Source: an uncultured Prevotellamassilia sp. (GTDB lineage Bacteria; Bacteroidota; Bacteroidia; Bacteroidales; Bacteroidaceae). Taken from it: a DNA stretch of 52,285 bases. The notes below the pieces were generated by a model, which was not told the origin of the DNA, made no database searches, and saw nothing but the letters and a program-made list of their open reading frames with translations. This document shows, in pieces, positions 33,433-41,754 of this stretch. The DNA is taken from NCBI GenBank assembly GCA_934255485.1, contig CAKQOG010000017.1:1-52285 (forward strand), given 5' to 3'. Every line of letters begins with the position of its first letter. Within the stretch, counting starts at the first letter, position 1. Made by a program: the position numbers and the translations under genes.

Positions 33433-34154
33433 AATATTTAACCTCTTTATTACATTTTGCGTGTATTGCATTATTAGGGTGTTGCACATTGCTCTTTGCA
33501 TTGCCTGCCACTGCCCAAAACAAGATTTATCGATATACGCACATAGGTAATAAAAACTTTAGAACCGAACATATTGATGCGGCTGAACGCTATTACCTTA
33601 ATGTACTGAAAACATCTCCAAGCAATAGTCGTGCATTATTTAATTTAGCCAACGTATATTTAACTAAAGGCAATATCAAAGTAGCTGATAGTTTATACAA
33701 CCATGTTGCTCAAACCGATGCAAGTAAAATTATACGTTCAATGGCATGGCATAACCGAGGTTATATAAGCCAAACTGCAGCTCTTAAAAGTCGTGACCAA
33801 CAACAACAGTTGTTGCGAGTGGCCATTGAGCAATACAAGCAGTCATTGCGGTATAACCCATTAGATAACCGTACACGCTACAACCTTGCACTATGCCAAA
33901 AGCAATTAAAGAATATGCCTCCGCAGCAAAACAAAAATAATAGTCAAAATCAGAATAAAAACAAACAACAGAAACAACAACAGCAAAATAACAAACAAAA
34001 TAAACAGCAAAACAACAAACAACAAGAAAAGCAACAAGAGAATAAACAGCAAACAGAGCAGTACTTAAATTTGGCTAAACAAGCAGAACAACGTGCTTTG
34101 CAAAAGTTGAAACAGCGTCAGCCTACAAAACGTTCTCTTGATAAGAACTGGTGA
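33429..34154 (+). CDS. batC: BatC, TPR protein with Gln/Asn/Lys-rich region
   Basis: Periplasmic TPR protein of 241 residues. A signal peptide (1-30, ending ATAQ) precedes TPR-like repeats (about 45-160). Next is a run of Gln, Asn and Lys from about 165 to 210, then a short C-terminal helix (QYLNLAKQAEQRALQKLKQ). The low-complexity run is probably disordered. TPRs suggest a scaffold for BatA, BatB, BatD and BatE. It overlaps batB by 4 bases and is followed by batD after 24 bases. Confidence 0.9.
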   Translation: MKYLTSLLHFACIALLGCCTLLFALPATAQNKIYRYTHIGNKNFRTEHIDAAERYYLNVLKTSPSNSRALFNLANVYLTKGNIKVADSLYNHVAQTDASKIIRSMAWHNRGYISQTAALKSRDQQQQLLRVAIEQYKQSLRYNPLDNRTRYNLALCQKQLKNMPPQQNKNNSQNQNKNKQQKQQQQNNKQNKQQNNKQQEKQQENKQQTEQYLNLAKQAEQRALQKLKQRQPTKRSLDKNW

Positions 34155-34178
34155 TTTTTTACATCCAATTAGTACCGA

Positions 34179-36053
34179 ATGATAAATATAAAAATGTTAT
34201 ATACTCAACATTTATCATGGCGTAAAAGCCATAAGTTCAGTTTTTTAAAGTCCTTAAAAGGGATAATTGCAACTTTATTAATAGTTGTAATAACATCGGG
34301 GTCTGCCTATGCCCAATCGTTCAGGGCAAGTGTTGAGGATGTTGGGGGTTATTATCGCTTGTCGTTTTCGGTAAATACTGCAGGAGCATCAAACTTTACG
34401 CCGCCATCTCTCAAGGATTTTGAGGTGTTGAGTGGCCCATCAGAGAGTACAAGCAGCAGTTATACCTATATCAATGGGCATAGTTCTCACTCGCAATCAA
34501 CCACTTACACTTATATTCTTTCTGCTCGAAAGAGTGGACGCATCAGCATAGGTTCGGCTAGCATAAGGGTAGGGGGCAAGGTCGTTCGTTCGCATCCGAT
34601 TGTGCTAAATGCTGCGGCAGGTAGCAATGCTAACAATAGCCATGGCGGAACTTCACAACCAACTACACAAGCCCGAAATCAAGTACAGCAAGCGGGCAGT
34701 CCTGTTACTGCACGCGACTTGTTTATTGATGTTACACCAAGTCGCACAAGGGTAAAAGAGCAAGAAGCTATCTTGCTTACTTATCGCATACATGCACGTG
34801 TGGGGGTGGCACTCTCTAACACAAGTTTAACGCAAAAACCAGACTTTAAAGGGCTCATTTCGCAAGAAATACCCATCCCTGGAAACCAAATACAAACATC
34901 AATTGAACATCGTGGAGGAACTACCTATCGTACGGGAGTTATATTGCAGTACGTAGTGTTTCCACAAAAGAGTGGGCGTATAATCATTCCAAGCATCACA
35001 TTTGATTGTGCCGTTGTACAGCAAGACAACACCATGGATTTGGCAGATGCATTCTTTAATGGTGGTGGAACAATAGGGGTACAGGTTCGCCGAACAGTGC
35101 CCGTACTGAGTATTCAAGTAGACCCTTTGCCCGAGCCACGTCCCGCAAACTTCTCAGGTGCGGTGGGTAAGTTTGCCATTAAAGCAGCAGTTACAACACC
35201 TTCTGTTAAGACCAACGACGTGGGTAATTACCGAATAACACTTACAGGTTTAGGCAATTTAAAGTTGATAACTGCCCCTAAAGTAAACTTCCCTAAAGAC
35301 TTCACATCATATGATGCTAAGACTACTGATAACACCAAGATTAATAACAATGGACTAAATGGTCAGCTTGTTTTTGATTATACTTTTGTGCCTCGCAATG
35401 TGGGCGACTACACAATACCTGCTACTGAATTTGTTTTTTATGACACAGAGACAGGAGCATATAAAACAATTAAAACTGAGCCTATCAAGCTGCACGTTGC
35501 AAAAGGTAGCAATTCAGGAAGTGATATAGATAAAAAAATGGCATTGCTAAATAGCGATATTTGCAATTTGCACGACATAGACGATGCCCCATGTTGGGCA
35601 TGGGGTTCACTACCTTATGCAGTCTTAGTGCTAATTGTTGTTCTCTTGCTTATTGCCTTTGTCTATGTAACCAATGTATGGATAAACAATCAAAAAGATG
35701 TTGTTGGTATGAAAAAGAAAACTGCTACAAAGCGGTCACTTAAGTGCTTAAAAAAGGCAGATGAAATTTTGCAGAAACGCTCAGACGATAACTTTTATGC
35801 AGCAATTACACAAGCACTTACGGGCTTTGTAGCTGATACATTCAACCTTGAAACATCGGATATATCTATCGAGAAATTAAAAGATATATTGGCAAAAAAG
35901 GGTATAGAACCACAGGTTGTAAACGACTATGCAGATTTATTAAACACTTGTCAGTATGCACAATTTGCACCCAATACAACCGAAAATAAAGCCGAGGTTT
36001 ATAAGAAAGCTACCGAGATATTGACAAGTATCGAACGTGGATTAAAACGATAA
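34179..36053 (+). CDS. batD: BatD, large membrane protein
   Basis: BatD of 624 residues. Two possible starts exist at 34179 and 34194; I chose the first. A signal-like helix (about 28-46) ends in AQ. A large extracytoplasmic part of several beta-sandwich domains follows (RAKEQEAILLTYRIHA-like blocks, about 50-465). A transmembrane helix (about 485-505) leads to a cytoplasmic helical tail (about 520-624) with FYAAITQALTGFVADTFNL. That tail resembles the cytoplasmic part of the membrane protein at 30178-31257. Expected to be part of the Bat complex. Confidence 0.92.
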   Translation: MINIKMLYTQHLSWRKSHKFSFLKSLKGIIATLLIVVITSGSAYAQSFRASVEDVGGYYRLSFSVNTAGASNFTPPSLKDFEVLSGPSESTSSSYTYINGHSSHSQSTTYTYILSARKSGRISIGSASIRVGGKVVRSHPIVLNAAAGSNANNSHGGTSQPTTQARNQVQQAGSPVTARDLFIDVTPSRTRVKEQEAILLTYRIHARVGVALSNTSLTQKPDFKGLISQEIPIPGNQIQTSIEHRGGTTYRTGVILQYVVFPQKSGRIIIPSITFDCAVVQQDNTMDLADAFFNGGGTIGVQVRRTVPVLSIQVDPLPEPRPANFSGAVGKFAIKAAVTTPSVKTNDVGNYRITLTGLGNLKLITAPKVNFPKDFTSYDAKTTDNTKINNNGLNGQLVFDYTFVPRNVGDYTIPATEFVFYDTETGAYKTIKTEPIKLHVAKGSNSGSDIDKKMALLNSDICNLHDIDDAPCWAWGSLPYAVLVLIVVLLLIAFVYVTNVWINNQKDVVGMKKKTATKRSLKCLKKADEILQKRSDDNFYAAITQALTGFVADTFNLETSDISIEKLKDILAKKGIEPQVVNDYADLLNTCQYAQFAPNTTENKAEVYKKATEILTSIERGLKR

Positions 36054-36082
36054 AAAGTATATTAGCTAATAAAAGGGTTTTT

Positions 36083-36850
36083 ATGAATAAAATTATATAC
36101 ATGCTCTTCATTTTGCTGTATTGTTGCTTGGGCATCTCTGCCCAAACTGCCGACAAAGCACAAAAACAATATATGCAAAAAGATTATGTGGGAGCAGCTA
36201 CCACTTACGAAAAGTTATTGGCAGATAGTGCGACAATGCAGGGAAATCAGTGTGCAAAAGCTAATACTTATTATAACTTAGGCAACTGCTATTATCGCAC
36301 CAATAACTATGCACTTGCAGTGCTCAACTATCAACGAGCATTACGCATCAATCCCTCCGACAAGGATGCTGCATTTAATCTGCAACTTACTCAAACCAAG
36401 CTACAAGACCAGTTTACCCCTCCATCTGAGATGTTTTTTATCACATGGATGCGTATGTTTATCACATGTATTAGTGCCACTGCATGGGGTTATTGGGCAT
36501 TGTTACTATTGGTTATTGCTGTATGCTTATGGACGTTATGCAAATGGCTAAACCATGTTGTGATAAAAAAAGTCTGTTTGTCTCTATCGGGCATATCGTT
36601 TGTATTTGCCTTGTTGAGCTTTGTATTTGCATACACCGAGAACAACTGTTTGTATGCCAGCAAGCAAGTTGTTGTTACCTCTGTATGCAATGCTTACGAC
36701 AGTCCTACACAAGGAGCTAAAGTGGTTAAAGAACTACACGAGGGCGTACTACTCAATGTTGAGGACGAACAACAAGGTGGGTGGCTCTATGCAGAGATGC
36801 CCGATGGAAATAAGGTTTGGTTAAAAAGCGCAGCAACAACCCAGGTGTAA
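36083..36850 (+). CDS. batE: BatE, TPR and SH3-like membrane protein
   Basis: BatE of 255 residues. A signal peptide (1-20) precedes TPR repeats (about 22-110; YYNLGNCYYRTNNYALAVLNYQRAL). Two transmembrane helices follow (about 130-155 and 168-188), then a bacterial SH3-like domain (about 195-255; NAYDSPTQGAKVVKELHEG). SH3b domains often bind cell-wall peptides, so contact with peptidoglycan is possible. It is the last bat gene; the next gene begins 60 bases later. Confidence 0.9.
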   Translation: MNKIIYMLFILLYCCLGISAQTADKAQKQYMQKDYVGAATTYEKLLADSATMQGNQCAKANTYYNLGNCYYRTNNYALAVLNYQRALRINPSDKDAAFNLQLTQTKLQDQFTPPSEMFFITWMRMFITCISATAWGYWALLLLVIAVCLWTLCKWLNHVVIKKVCLSLSGISFVFALLSFVFAYTENNCLYASKQVVVTSVCNAYDSPTQGAKVVKELHEGVLLNVEDEQQGGWLYAEMPDGNKVWLKSAATTQV

Positions 36851-36910
36851 ACTCAAGACAAGATTGCTCGCTAATCATTCAACTCGTACACCCACTTAAA
36901 TATAGCCTAT

Positions 36911-37621
36911 ATGAACATTCTGCTTTTAGATAGATATATAACATTATTTTTTAATGGTAGCCAGTCACTCTATGTTGATGGATTGGCATGGTATGTAACG
37001 CAGACAAGTACTTGGTTGCCGCTGATACTTGTGTTGTTATATATGGTGATAAAGAATAATGATTTGAGTGGAGTATTTAGAGTTGTTATAGGCATAGCGT
37101 TGTGCATATTATTGGCAGACCAAGTGGCATCAAGCATATTTAAGCCTTTAGTGGCTCGCTGGAGGCCTACAAACGACCCCAACATCATGTATATGGTGGA
37201 TGTGGTAAGGGGCTATCGAGGGGGCAGTTATGGTTTCTTTTCAAGCCATGCAGCCAACACCATGGCTGTTGCTACATTCCTTGCATTATTGGTAAGAAAC
37301 AAGCAATTTACCTTTTGGGTTTACTCATGGAGTTTCTTTAATTGTTGGTCGCGCATCTATTTAGGAGTTCATTATTTTGGCGATTTACTTGTTGGGTGCT
37401 TGTGGGGCGGATTTGTAGGGTGGATGATGTATAGATTTATCATACGCAAATATGAAGCAAAGCTACAACAGCAAAATTATTTGTGCCAAGAAGTAGCAAC
37501 CAACCTAAGTGTTGAACCATCACAATCGGGGTATTCAAGCAGAAGCGTTCATTGCTTTATTGCTGCATTGTGGCTCACTTATTTCTATATTATATTTAGA
37601 GCACTGTTTTTTCAAGGATAG
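36911..37621 (+). CDS. PAP2-family membrane phosphatase
   Basis: Likely removes phosphate from a membrane lipid such as undecaprenyl pyrophosphate or phosphatidylglycerophosphate. The 236-residue polytopic protein shows the three PAP2 motifs: KPLVARWRP, FSSHAAN and SRIYLGVHYFGD (motif 3, catalytic His). It is in-line after batE but followed by its own terminator (37734-37777). Between stop and terminator lies a copy of the palindromic repeat, which would be part of its 3' untranslated RNA. Substrate is inferred. Confidence 0.9.
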   Translation: MNILLLDRYITLFFNGSQSLYVDGLAWYVTQTSTWLPLILVLLYMVIKNNDLSGVFRVVIGIALCILLADQVASSIFKPLVARWRPTNDPNIMYMVDVVRGYRGGSYGFFSSHAANTMAVATFLALLVRNKQFTFWVYSWSFFNCWSRIYLGVHYFGDLLVGCLWGGFVGWMMYRFIIRKYEAKLQQQNYLCQEVATNLSVEPSQSGYSSRSVHCFIAALWLTYFYIIFRALFFQG

Positions 37622-37640
37622 ATTAGTGTCCTAAATTATT

Positions 37641-37721
37641 TATATAAGTAAGTGGATAATTTAAATTTAGCATGTCGCGGGCTGTAAGCCCAAAAGACTA
37701 CAATTCGCATGATAATGCAAC
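37641..37721. repeat. Palindromic repeat, copy D
   Basis: The order is TATATAAGTAAGTGG, then an AATTTAAATTTAG arm, then a GGGCT-gta-AGCCC hairpin followed by CAAAAG (37679-37696). The same order occurs in copies A, B and C (51.9, 52.2 and 41.6 kb). It lacks the second CCCAGGGC-type hairpin of copy B. Confidence 0.65.
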
Positions 37722-37733
37722 GTTCATCTATAT

Positions 37734-37777
37734 AAAAAACGGAAGAGAATTTTCATCCATTCTCTTCCGTTTTTTTA
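37734..37777 (+). terminator. Strong terminator after the PAP2 gene
   Basis: A stem AACGGAAGAGAAT / ATTCTCTTCCGTT with an 8-base loop, flanked by A and T tracts. Confidence 0.88.
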
Positions 37778-37798
37778 TTGTTTGCTATGACTAAATTT

Positions 37799-37836
37799 GT
37801 GAACATTTATTGACATTTTGAACTCTTGAAATAGAG
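37799..37836. repeat. Intergenic repeat segment, copy 2
   Basis: Its first 19 bases match the reverse complement of 144-162 exactly, and the AAATAGAG end matches the complement of 125-132. See copy 1 at 125-162. Confidence 0.55.
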
Positions 37837-37923
37837 TAAAATCTGTAATACTAAGGTTTACACAGCTTGCTAATTTTACCTCCAGAAACTACTAAAAGTC
37901 TCAACTTACGTGTTCTTATGATG

Positions 37924-38009
37924 CAAGGATACGTATCCTTGTGTGCTTATAATACGTGTTATTGCGTGCTTATAAAGGCTTTGTTAAGCCATAAGAATAC
38001 GTATCCTTG
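37924..38009. repeat. Palindrome cluster
   Basis: It contains a perfect 18-bp palindrome CAAGGATACGTATCCTTG (37924-37941). Next are two TACG..GTGCTTATAA units, a GGCTT-tgtt-AAGCC hairpin (37977-37990), and a second, one-mismatch copy AAGAATACGTATCCTTG (37993-38009). The two palindromes are about 70 bases apart. It could be an operator pair for a dimeric regulator or a mobile palindromic unit. Confidence 0.6.
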
Positions 38010-38174
38010 TAAGCAATAGCTAAGTTTGTAAAATTATAAACGCTTGATTATCAGCGAAATGCACATAGTCTTCAAAATTCAAAAAAATGAGCTTTTGCAT
38101 TTTTAGTTCAAAAAAATCGAAATATGGCGATTTGCTTTCTTGAGTGAGTGTTTTTTAAGAATGAAAATAGCACA

Positions 38175-38753
38175 CTACTTATTATATATTTTCACAACCT
38201 CTTGTTCAACACAAGGTGGAACCATATCTTTAATGCTTTCTTTGTTTCTTACCCTTTGTCGTATATCTGTAGAACTAAATGGGCATAGTGGCGATTTAAT
38301 TAATGTTACATTGCTTGGTAGTTGGAGTTGGTTAATTGGACTATCAGGACGTGGATAGACCAAAATTTTATGGTTATCTAAAATTTCTTTATAGTTTGCC
38401 CATTTATTAAAAATCAACCAATTATCAGCTCCTATCAACAATTTAAATTCGTATGTAGGGTATGATTGTTGAAGAGCATTTAACGTTTTCCAAGTGTAAG
38501 AAGGACGCGGCAAATGAAACTCAAAATCACTTACATGTATATGTTGCTCGTTAGCCAATGCTTCGTTGGCTAAGCGCAGACGCACTTGCTCAGGCTGCAA
38601 ACCATTTTGTTCTTTTAATGGATTTTGCGGAGACACCAATAGCCAAACTTCATCGGCAAGATGCGCTTGCACCACACTCTTAGCCAATGCTATATGCCCT
38701 ACATGAATAGGATTAAACGAGCCACCAAATATGGCAACAACTTTGTTGAACAT
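38175..38753 (-). CDS. nadD: Nicotinate-nucleotide adenylyltransferase
   Basis: Makes nicotinic acid adenine dinucleotide from NaMN and ATP, the step before NAD synthetase. The 192-residue protein has the nucleotidyltransferase GGSFNPIHVGH (10-20) with HxGH, plus SSTDIRQRV near the end. It lies 9 bases downstream of gmk on the same strand and probably shares its transcript with yicC and gmk. Confidence 0.95.
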   Translation of the reverse strand: MFNKVVAIFGGSFNPIHVGHIALAKSVVQAHLADEVWLLVSPQNPLKEQNGLQPEQVRLRLANEALANEQHIHVSDFEFHLPRPSYTWKTLNALQQSYPTYEFKLLIGADNWLIFNKWANYKEILDNHKILVYPRPDSPINQLQLPSNVTLIKSPLCPFSSTDIRQRVRNKESIKDMVPPCVEQEVVKIYNK

Positions 38754-38762
38754 ACTTCGTTT

Positions 38763-39338
38763 TTATTTACCGAGGAAGTTCTTTATTACCTTTAGTGCTT
38801 GTTCTTCAGCCTCTTGCAAATTATCGTTTATAACGACAGTATCGAATTTGGGAGCATAAGAGAGTTCAAATTCAGCACGAGCTATGCGGTCGTTTATAAC
38901 CTCGGGGCTATCAGTGCCTCTGCCTTCAAGTCGTTGGCGTAACACCTCGATAGAAGGGGGCTGAATAAACACACTTAAGGCATTATTGCCATAATGTTTT
39001 TTTATGTTTTGTCCGCCAAGTACATCCACATCACATACCACGTTTTCGCCTTTTGCTAATTGTGCATCTACTTGAGCCTTGAGCGTACCATAAAAGCGGT
39101 CTTTATAAACCTCTTCGTATTCAAGGAAATCGCCTTTCTCTATGTGAAAACGAAATTCATCGGGCGAAAGAAAAAAATACTCTACGCCATTCTTTTCGGT
39201 TCCGCGTGGAGGTCTGCTCGTTGCAGAAATTGAGAAGTGAAGGTTGAGTTTTTGCTTCATCAAATAATTGATAATTGTACTCTTACCGCTTCCAGATGGA
39301 GCTGAAAAAATAATTACAGAGCCTTTGTTTTGTAACAT
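38763..39338 (-). CDS. gmk: Guanylate kinase
   Basis: Phosphorylates GMP to GDP. The ATG at 39336-39338 is preferred over an in-frame TTG twelve codons upstream, as it fits the family's N-terminus (191 residues). The P-loop SAPSGSGKST (12-21) and the GMP-binding TSRPPRGTE block are present. A perfect hairpin at 39370-39400 lies just upstream. Confidence 0.94.
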   Translation of the reverse strand: MLQNKGSVIIFSAPSGSGKSTIINYLMKQKLNLHFSISATSRPPRGTEKNGVEYFFLSPDEFRFHIEKGDFLEYEEVYKDRFYGTLKAQVDAQLAKGENVVCDVDVLGGQNIKKHYGNNALSVFIQPPSIEVLRQRLEGRGTDSPEVINDRIARAEFELSYAPKFDTVVINDNLQEAEEQALKVIKNFLGK

Positions 39339-39369
39339 GGGTGACAATAAGTTTTTATGAATGTAAATG

Positions 39370-39400
39370 TTCAACCTTATTTTGGATGAATAAGGTTGAA
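39370..39400. terminator. Perfect hairpin upstream of gmk
   Basis: A perfect 12-bp stem TTCAACCTTATT / AATAAGGTTGAA with a 7-base loop. It lies 121 bases beyond the yicC stop and about 30 bases before the gmk start. The T run on the minus strand is weak, so it may instead be a leader structure of gmk-nadD. Confidence 0.5.
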
Positions 39401-39521
39401 CATTTGTTTATAGTAAAAAAAAGGATGATGAAGAAGTAGGTGTTTAACATACATTTCAATAATGCAGCATATAATCGATATAAATGAATATTGATACCTA
39501 CCCATTGTTAGAACATGCAGA

Positions 39522-40397
39522 TTACATCACATTGAGCACTTGTTCCTTAATTTGCTCAAGTTCGTCTTTCATCTTTACCACAATGTTTTGCATTTCAGCT
39601 TGGTTGCTCTTAGAGCCTGTGGTGTTGATTTCTCTACCCATTTCTTGAGCAATAAAACCAAGTTTCTTTCCTTGTCCATGTCCATTCTCCATTGTTTCGC
39701 GAAAATAGCGAAGATGGTTGGTAAGACGTTGCTTTTCCTCGCTTATATCAAGCTTTTCAATGTAGTAAATAAGCTCTTGCTCAAGTCTGTTTTTATCGTA
39801 ATCTACACCCTTTAGTTCAGACAAACGGTCAAATAATCGCTGACGAATTTTCTCTACACGGCTCTTTTCAAAAGGTTCAATTTCGCCTAAGTATTTTTCG
39901 ATATTATCAACCTTTTCCGTAAATTTTTTGTAAAGTGCTTCGCCTTCTTGCTTGCGAAAATCTACAAGATGTGACAAAGCTTGCTTAATGCTTTCCAACA
40001 CAATTGTCCACTCCTCGTCTGTTAATTCTTCAGCAACATTCGTCTGTGTGGTTTCGGGTAGTTTTAGCACAAGTTCCCAAACATTCTGAGGCTCAGCAAT
40101 GTGTTGTTCCTTGCAAATGCTCTTAATTTGCGAAACATAGCTTGCCACTACAGCAGGCTGAATGGTTCCAGCTGCAGAGGTTTCATCTTTTTCAATCCAT
40201 ATAGAGAAATCCACCTTTCCACGTTCCAATGTTTTTGCGATAAGCTGGCGTATTTCCATTTCTTTTTCGCGATAGAGTGGGGCTATTCGTGTACTGAGAT
40301 CAAGACTTTTGCTGTTAAGTGATTTTACCTCAACATGAATTTTTTTCCCTTCATAAACGGCATCCATCTTGCCGTATCCAGTCATTGATTGAATCAT
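39522..40397 (-). CDS. YicC-family endoribonuclease
   Basis: Member of the YicC family, reported in E. coli to be an endoribonuclease. The start is placed at the ATG at 40395-40397 (291 residues), because the family begins with MIQSMTGYGK. The C-terminal DUF1732 block is present (GKKLGFIAQEMGREINTTGSK). It begins the yicC-gmk-nadD group, separated from gmk by 183 bases containing a hairpin. Confidence 0.9.
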   Translation of the reverse strand: MIQSMTGYGKMDAVYEGKKIHVEVKSLNSKSLDLSTRIAPLYREKEMEIRQLIAKTLERGKVDFSIWIEKDETSAAGTIQPAVVASYVSQIKSICKEQHIAEPQNVWELVLKLPETTQTNVAEELTDEEWTIVLESIKQALSHLVDFRKQEGEALYKKFTEKVDNIEKYLGEIEPFEKSRVEKIRQRLFDRLSELKGVDYDKNRLEQELIYYIEKLDISEEKQRLTNHLRYFRETMENGHGQGKKLGFIAQEMGREINTTGSKSNQAEMQNIVVKMKDELEQIKEQVLNVM

Positions 40398-40425
40398 AAT
40401 TGTTGAAGATATTTTGTATTTTCTT

Positions 40426-40434
40426 GCAAAAATA
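40426..40434 (-). promoter_or_regulatory. -7 promoter element for yicC
   Basis: Reads TATTTTTGC on the minus strand, 29 bases upstream of the yicC start codon. Confidence 0.5.
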
Positions 40435-40509
40435 CGATTTTCCAACCAATATATGCTAAACAGTGTGAGATAAATAAATGGCAAGGGTAAATATTCAATA
40501 TTTTATTTG

Positions 40510-40518
40510 TACTTTTGC
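40510..40518 (+). promoter_or_regulatory. -7 promoter element for fabD
   Basis: TACTTTTGC, a full match, about 65 bases upstream of the fabD start codon; divergent from the yicC promoter. Confidence 0.55.
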
Positions 40519-40582
40519 AGCATAAATAGAGCTGCATTGCAGCAATCGTTTTGTAAAAAATAATAATTCTATAATTTATATA

Positions 40583-41485
40583 ATGAAAGCATTTGTATTT
40601 CCTGGTCAAGGAGCACAGTTCGTTGGTATGGGTAAGGACCTATACGAAAAGCACCCAATTGCAAAGCAATTTTTTGAAAAGGCTAACGAGATTTTAGGAT
40701 TTCGTATCACAGATATCATGTTTGACGGAACAGATGAAGAGCTAAAGCAAACAAAGGTAACTCAGCCTGCCATGTTCCTTCATAGTGTAGTTAGTGCACT
40801 CTGCTTAGGTAGCGACTTCCAACCAAGCATGGTTGCAGGTCACTCATTAGGCGAACTCTCAGCCTTGACTGCTGCACGTTGCTTAAGCTTTGAAGATGGT
40901 TTGAAACTCGTTGCTGCTCGTGCAAAAGCTATGCAGAAGGCTTGCGAAATCCAACCAGGAACAATGGCTGCTATCATTGCTTTGAGCGATGACAAGGTAG
41001 AAGCTGTATGTGCTGAAGTGGCTAAGGAAACAGGCAAAGTTGTTGTTCCAGCTAACTACAATTGCCCAGGACAACTCGTTATCTCTGGCGATGTTGAAGC
41101 CATTGAGATTGCTTGCCAACGCTTAAAAGAAGCAGGTGCTAAACGTGCTTTGATTTTGCCTGTTAGCGGTGCTTTCCACTCACCTCTTATGCAACCAGCT
41201 AAGGAGGAACTTGAAGCTGCTATTGCAAATACAGAGTTCCACAAGCCGATCTGCCCCGTTTATCAAAACGTAGACGGACTTCCACACACCAATCCTGAGG
41301 AAATTAAGGCTAACCTTATAGCTCAACTTACAGCATCTGTTTTGTGGACAAAAGAAGTTACCAACATGGTAGCTGATGGCGCTACAGACTTTACAGAATG
41401 TGGCCCTGGCAAAACATTGCAAGGCATGATTGCTAAGATATGCAAGGGTAATGCTGATGTTAAGGCACATGGCATTAACGACTAA
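40583..41485 (+). CDS. fabD: Malonyl-CoA:ACP transacylase
   Basis: Moves malonyl from CoA to acyl carrier protein in fatty acid synthesis. The 300-residue protein has FPGQGAQ (6-12), the nucleophile Ser88 in GHSLGE, and the catalytic His199 in SGAFHSPLM. It is a single-gene unit with a large terminator hairpin behind it. Confidence 0.96.
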   Translation: MKAFVFPGQGAQFVGMGKDLYEKHPIAKQFFEKANEILGFRITDIMFDGTDEELKQTKVTQPAMFLHSVVSALCLGSDFQPSMVAGHSLGELSALTAARCLSFEDGLKLVAARAKAMQKACEIQPGTMAAIIALSDDKVEAVCAEVAKETGKVVVPANYNCPGQLVISGDVEAIEIACQRLKEAGAKRALILPVSGAFHSPLMQPAKEELEAAIANTEFHKPICPVYQNVDGLPHTNPEEIKANLIAQLTASVLWTKEVTNMVADGATDFTECGPGKTLQGMIAKICKGNADVKAHGIND

Positions 41486-41530
41486 TATTCCCTTATATCA
41501 ATGATAAAAGAATAAGGTCTTAACGACCTC

Positions 41531-41593
41531 AAAAGGTGCAAGAAATACATTGTATGACACGAAAAATGGAACAATGCATTTCGTGCACCTTTT
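41531..41593 (+). terminator. Long terminator hairpin after fabD
   Basis: Two 23-base arms starting AAAAGGTGCA and ending TGCACCTTTT match except for two positions, with a 17-base loop. Confidence 0.8.
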
Positions 41594-41633
41594 GCATAAG
41601 TAGGTGCTCATATATACATGTATAAGGTTCTAT

Positions 41634-41714
41634 GGCACTACCCTATGCTATAATCTTTTGGGGCTTTCAGTCTGTGTCTTTCTATTTTAAATTAGAACAT
41701 TTACTTATATAAAT
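41634..41714. repeat. Palindromic repeat, copy C (degenerate)
   Basis: Parallel to copy A: GGCACTACCCTATG, then TCTTTTGGGGCTTTCAG, then TTTCTATTTTAAATTAG and TTTACTTATATAAATAA. The GC-rich hairpins have decayed but the order is kept. It ends 40 bases before the start codon of the GH13 gene, so it would be in its leader or promoter. Confidence 0.6.
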
Positions 41715-41754
41715 AAATTTTGAATACCTACTTAATATAATGCTTTAAAACACC

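Larger units (their letters stand above)
37622..38174. other. Repeat-rich intergenic region
   Basis: About 550 bases between the PAP2 gene and the minus-strand nadD. In order: palindromic repeat copy D, a strong terminator, a shared repeat segment (37799-37836), and a cluster of palindromes (37924-38009). An AT-rich stretch runs to the nadD stop. No ORF is convincing. Confidence 0.6.

Noticed and set aside
37924..38009. CRISPR array
   Set aside because: Two palindromes with different spacing and no repeating spacer pattern; no cas gene in the window.
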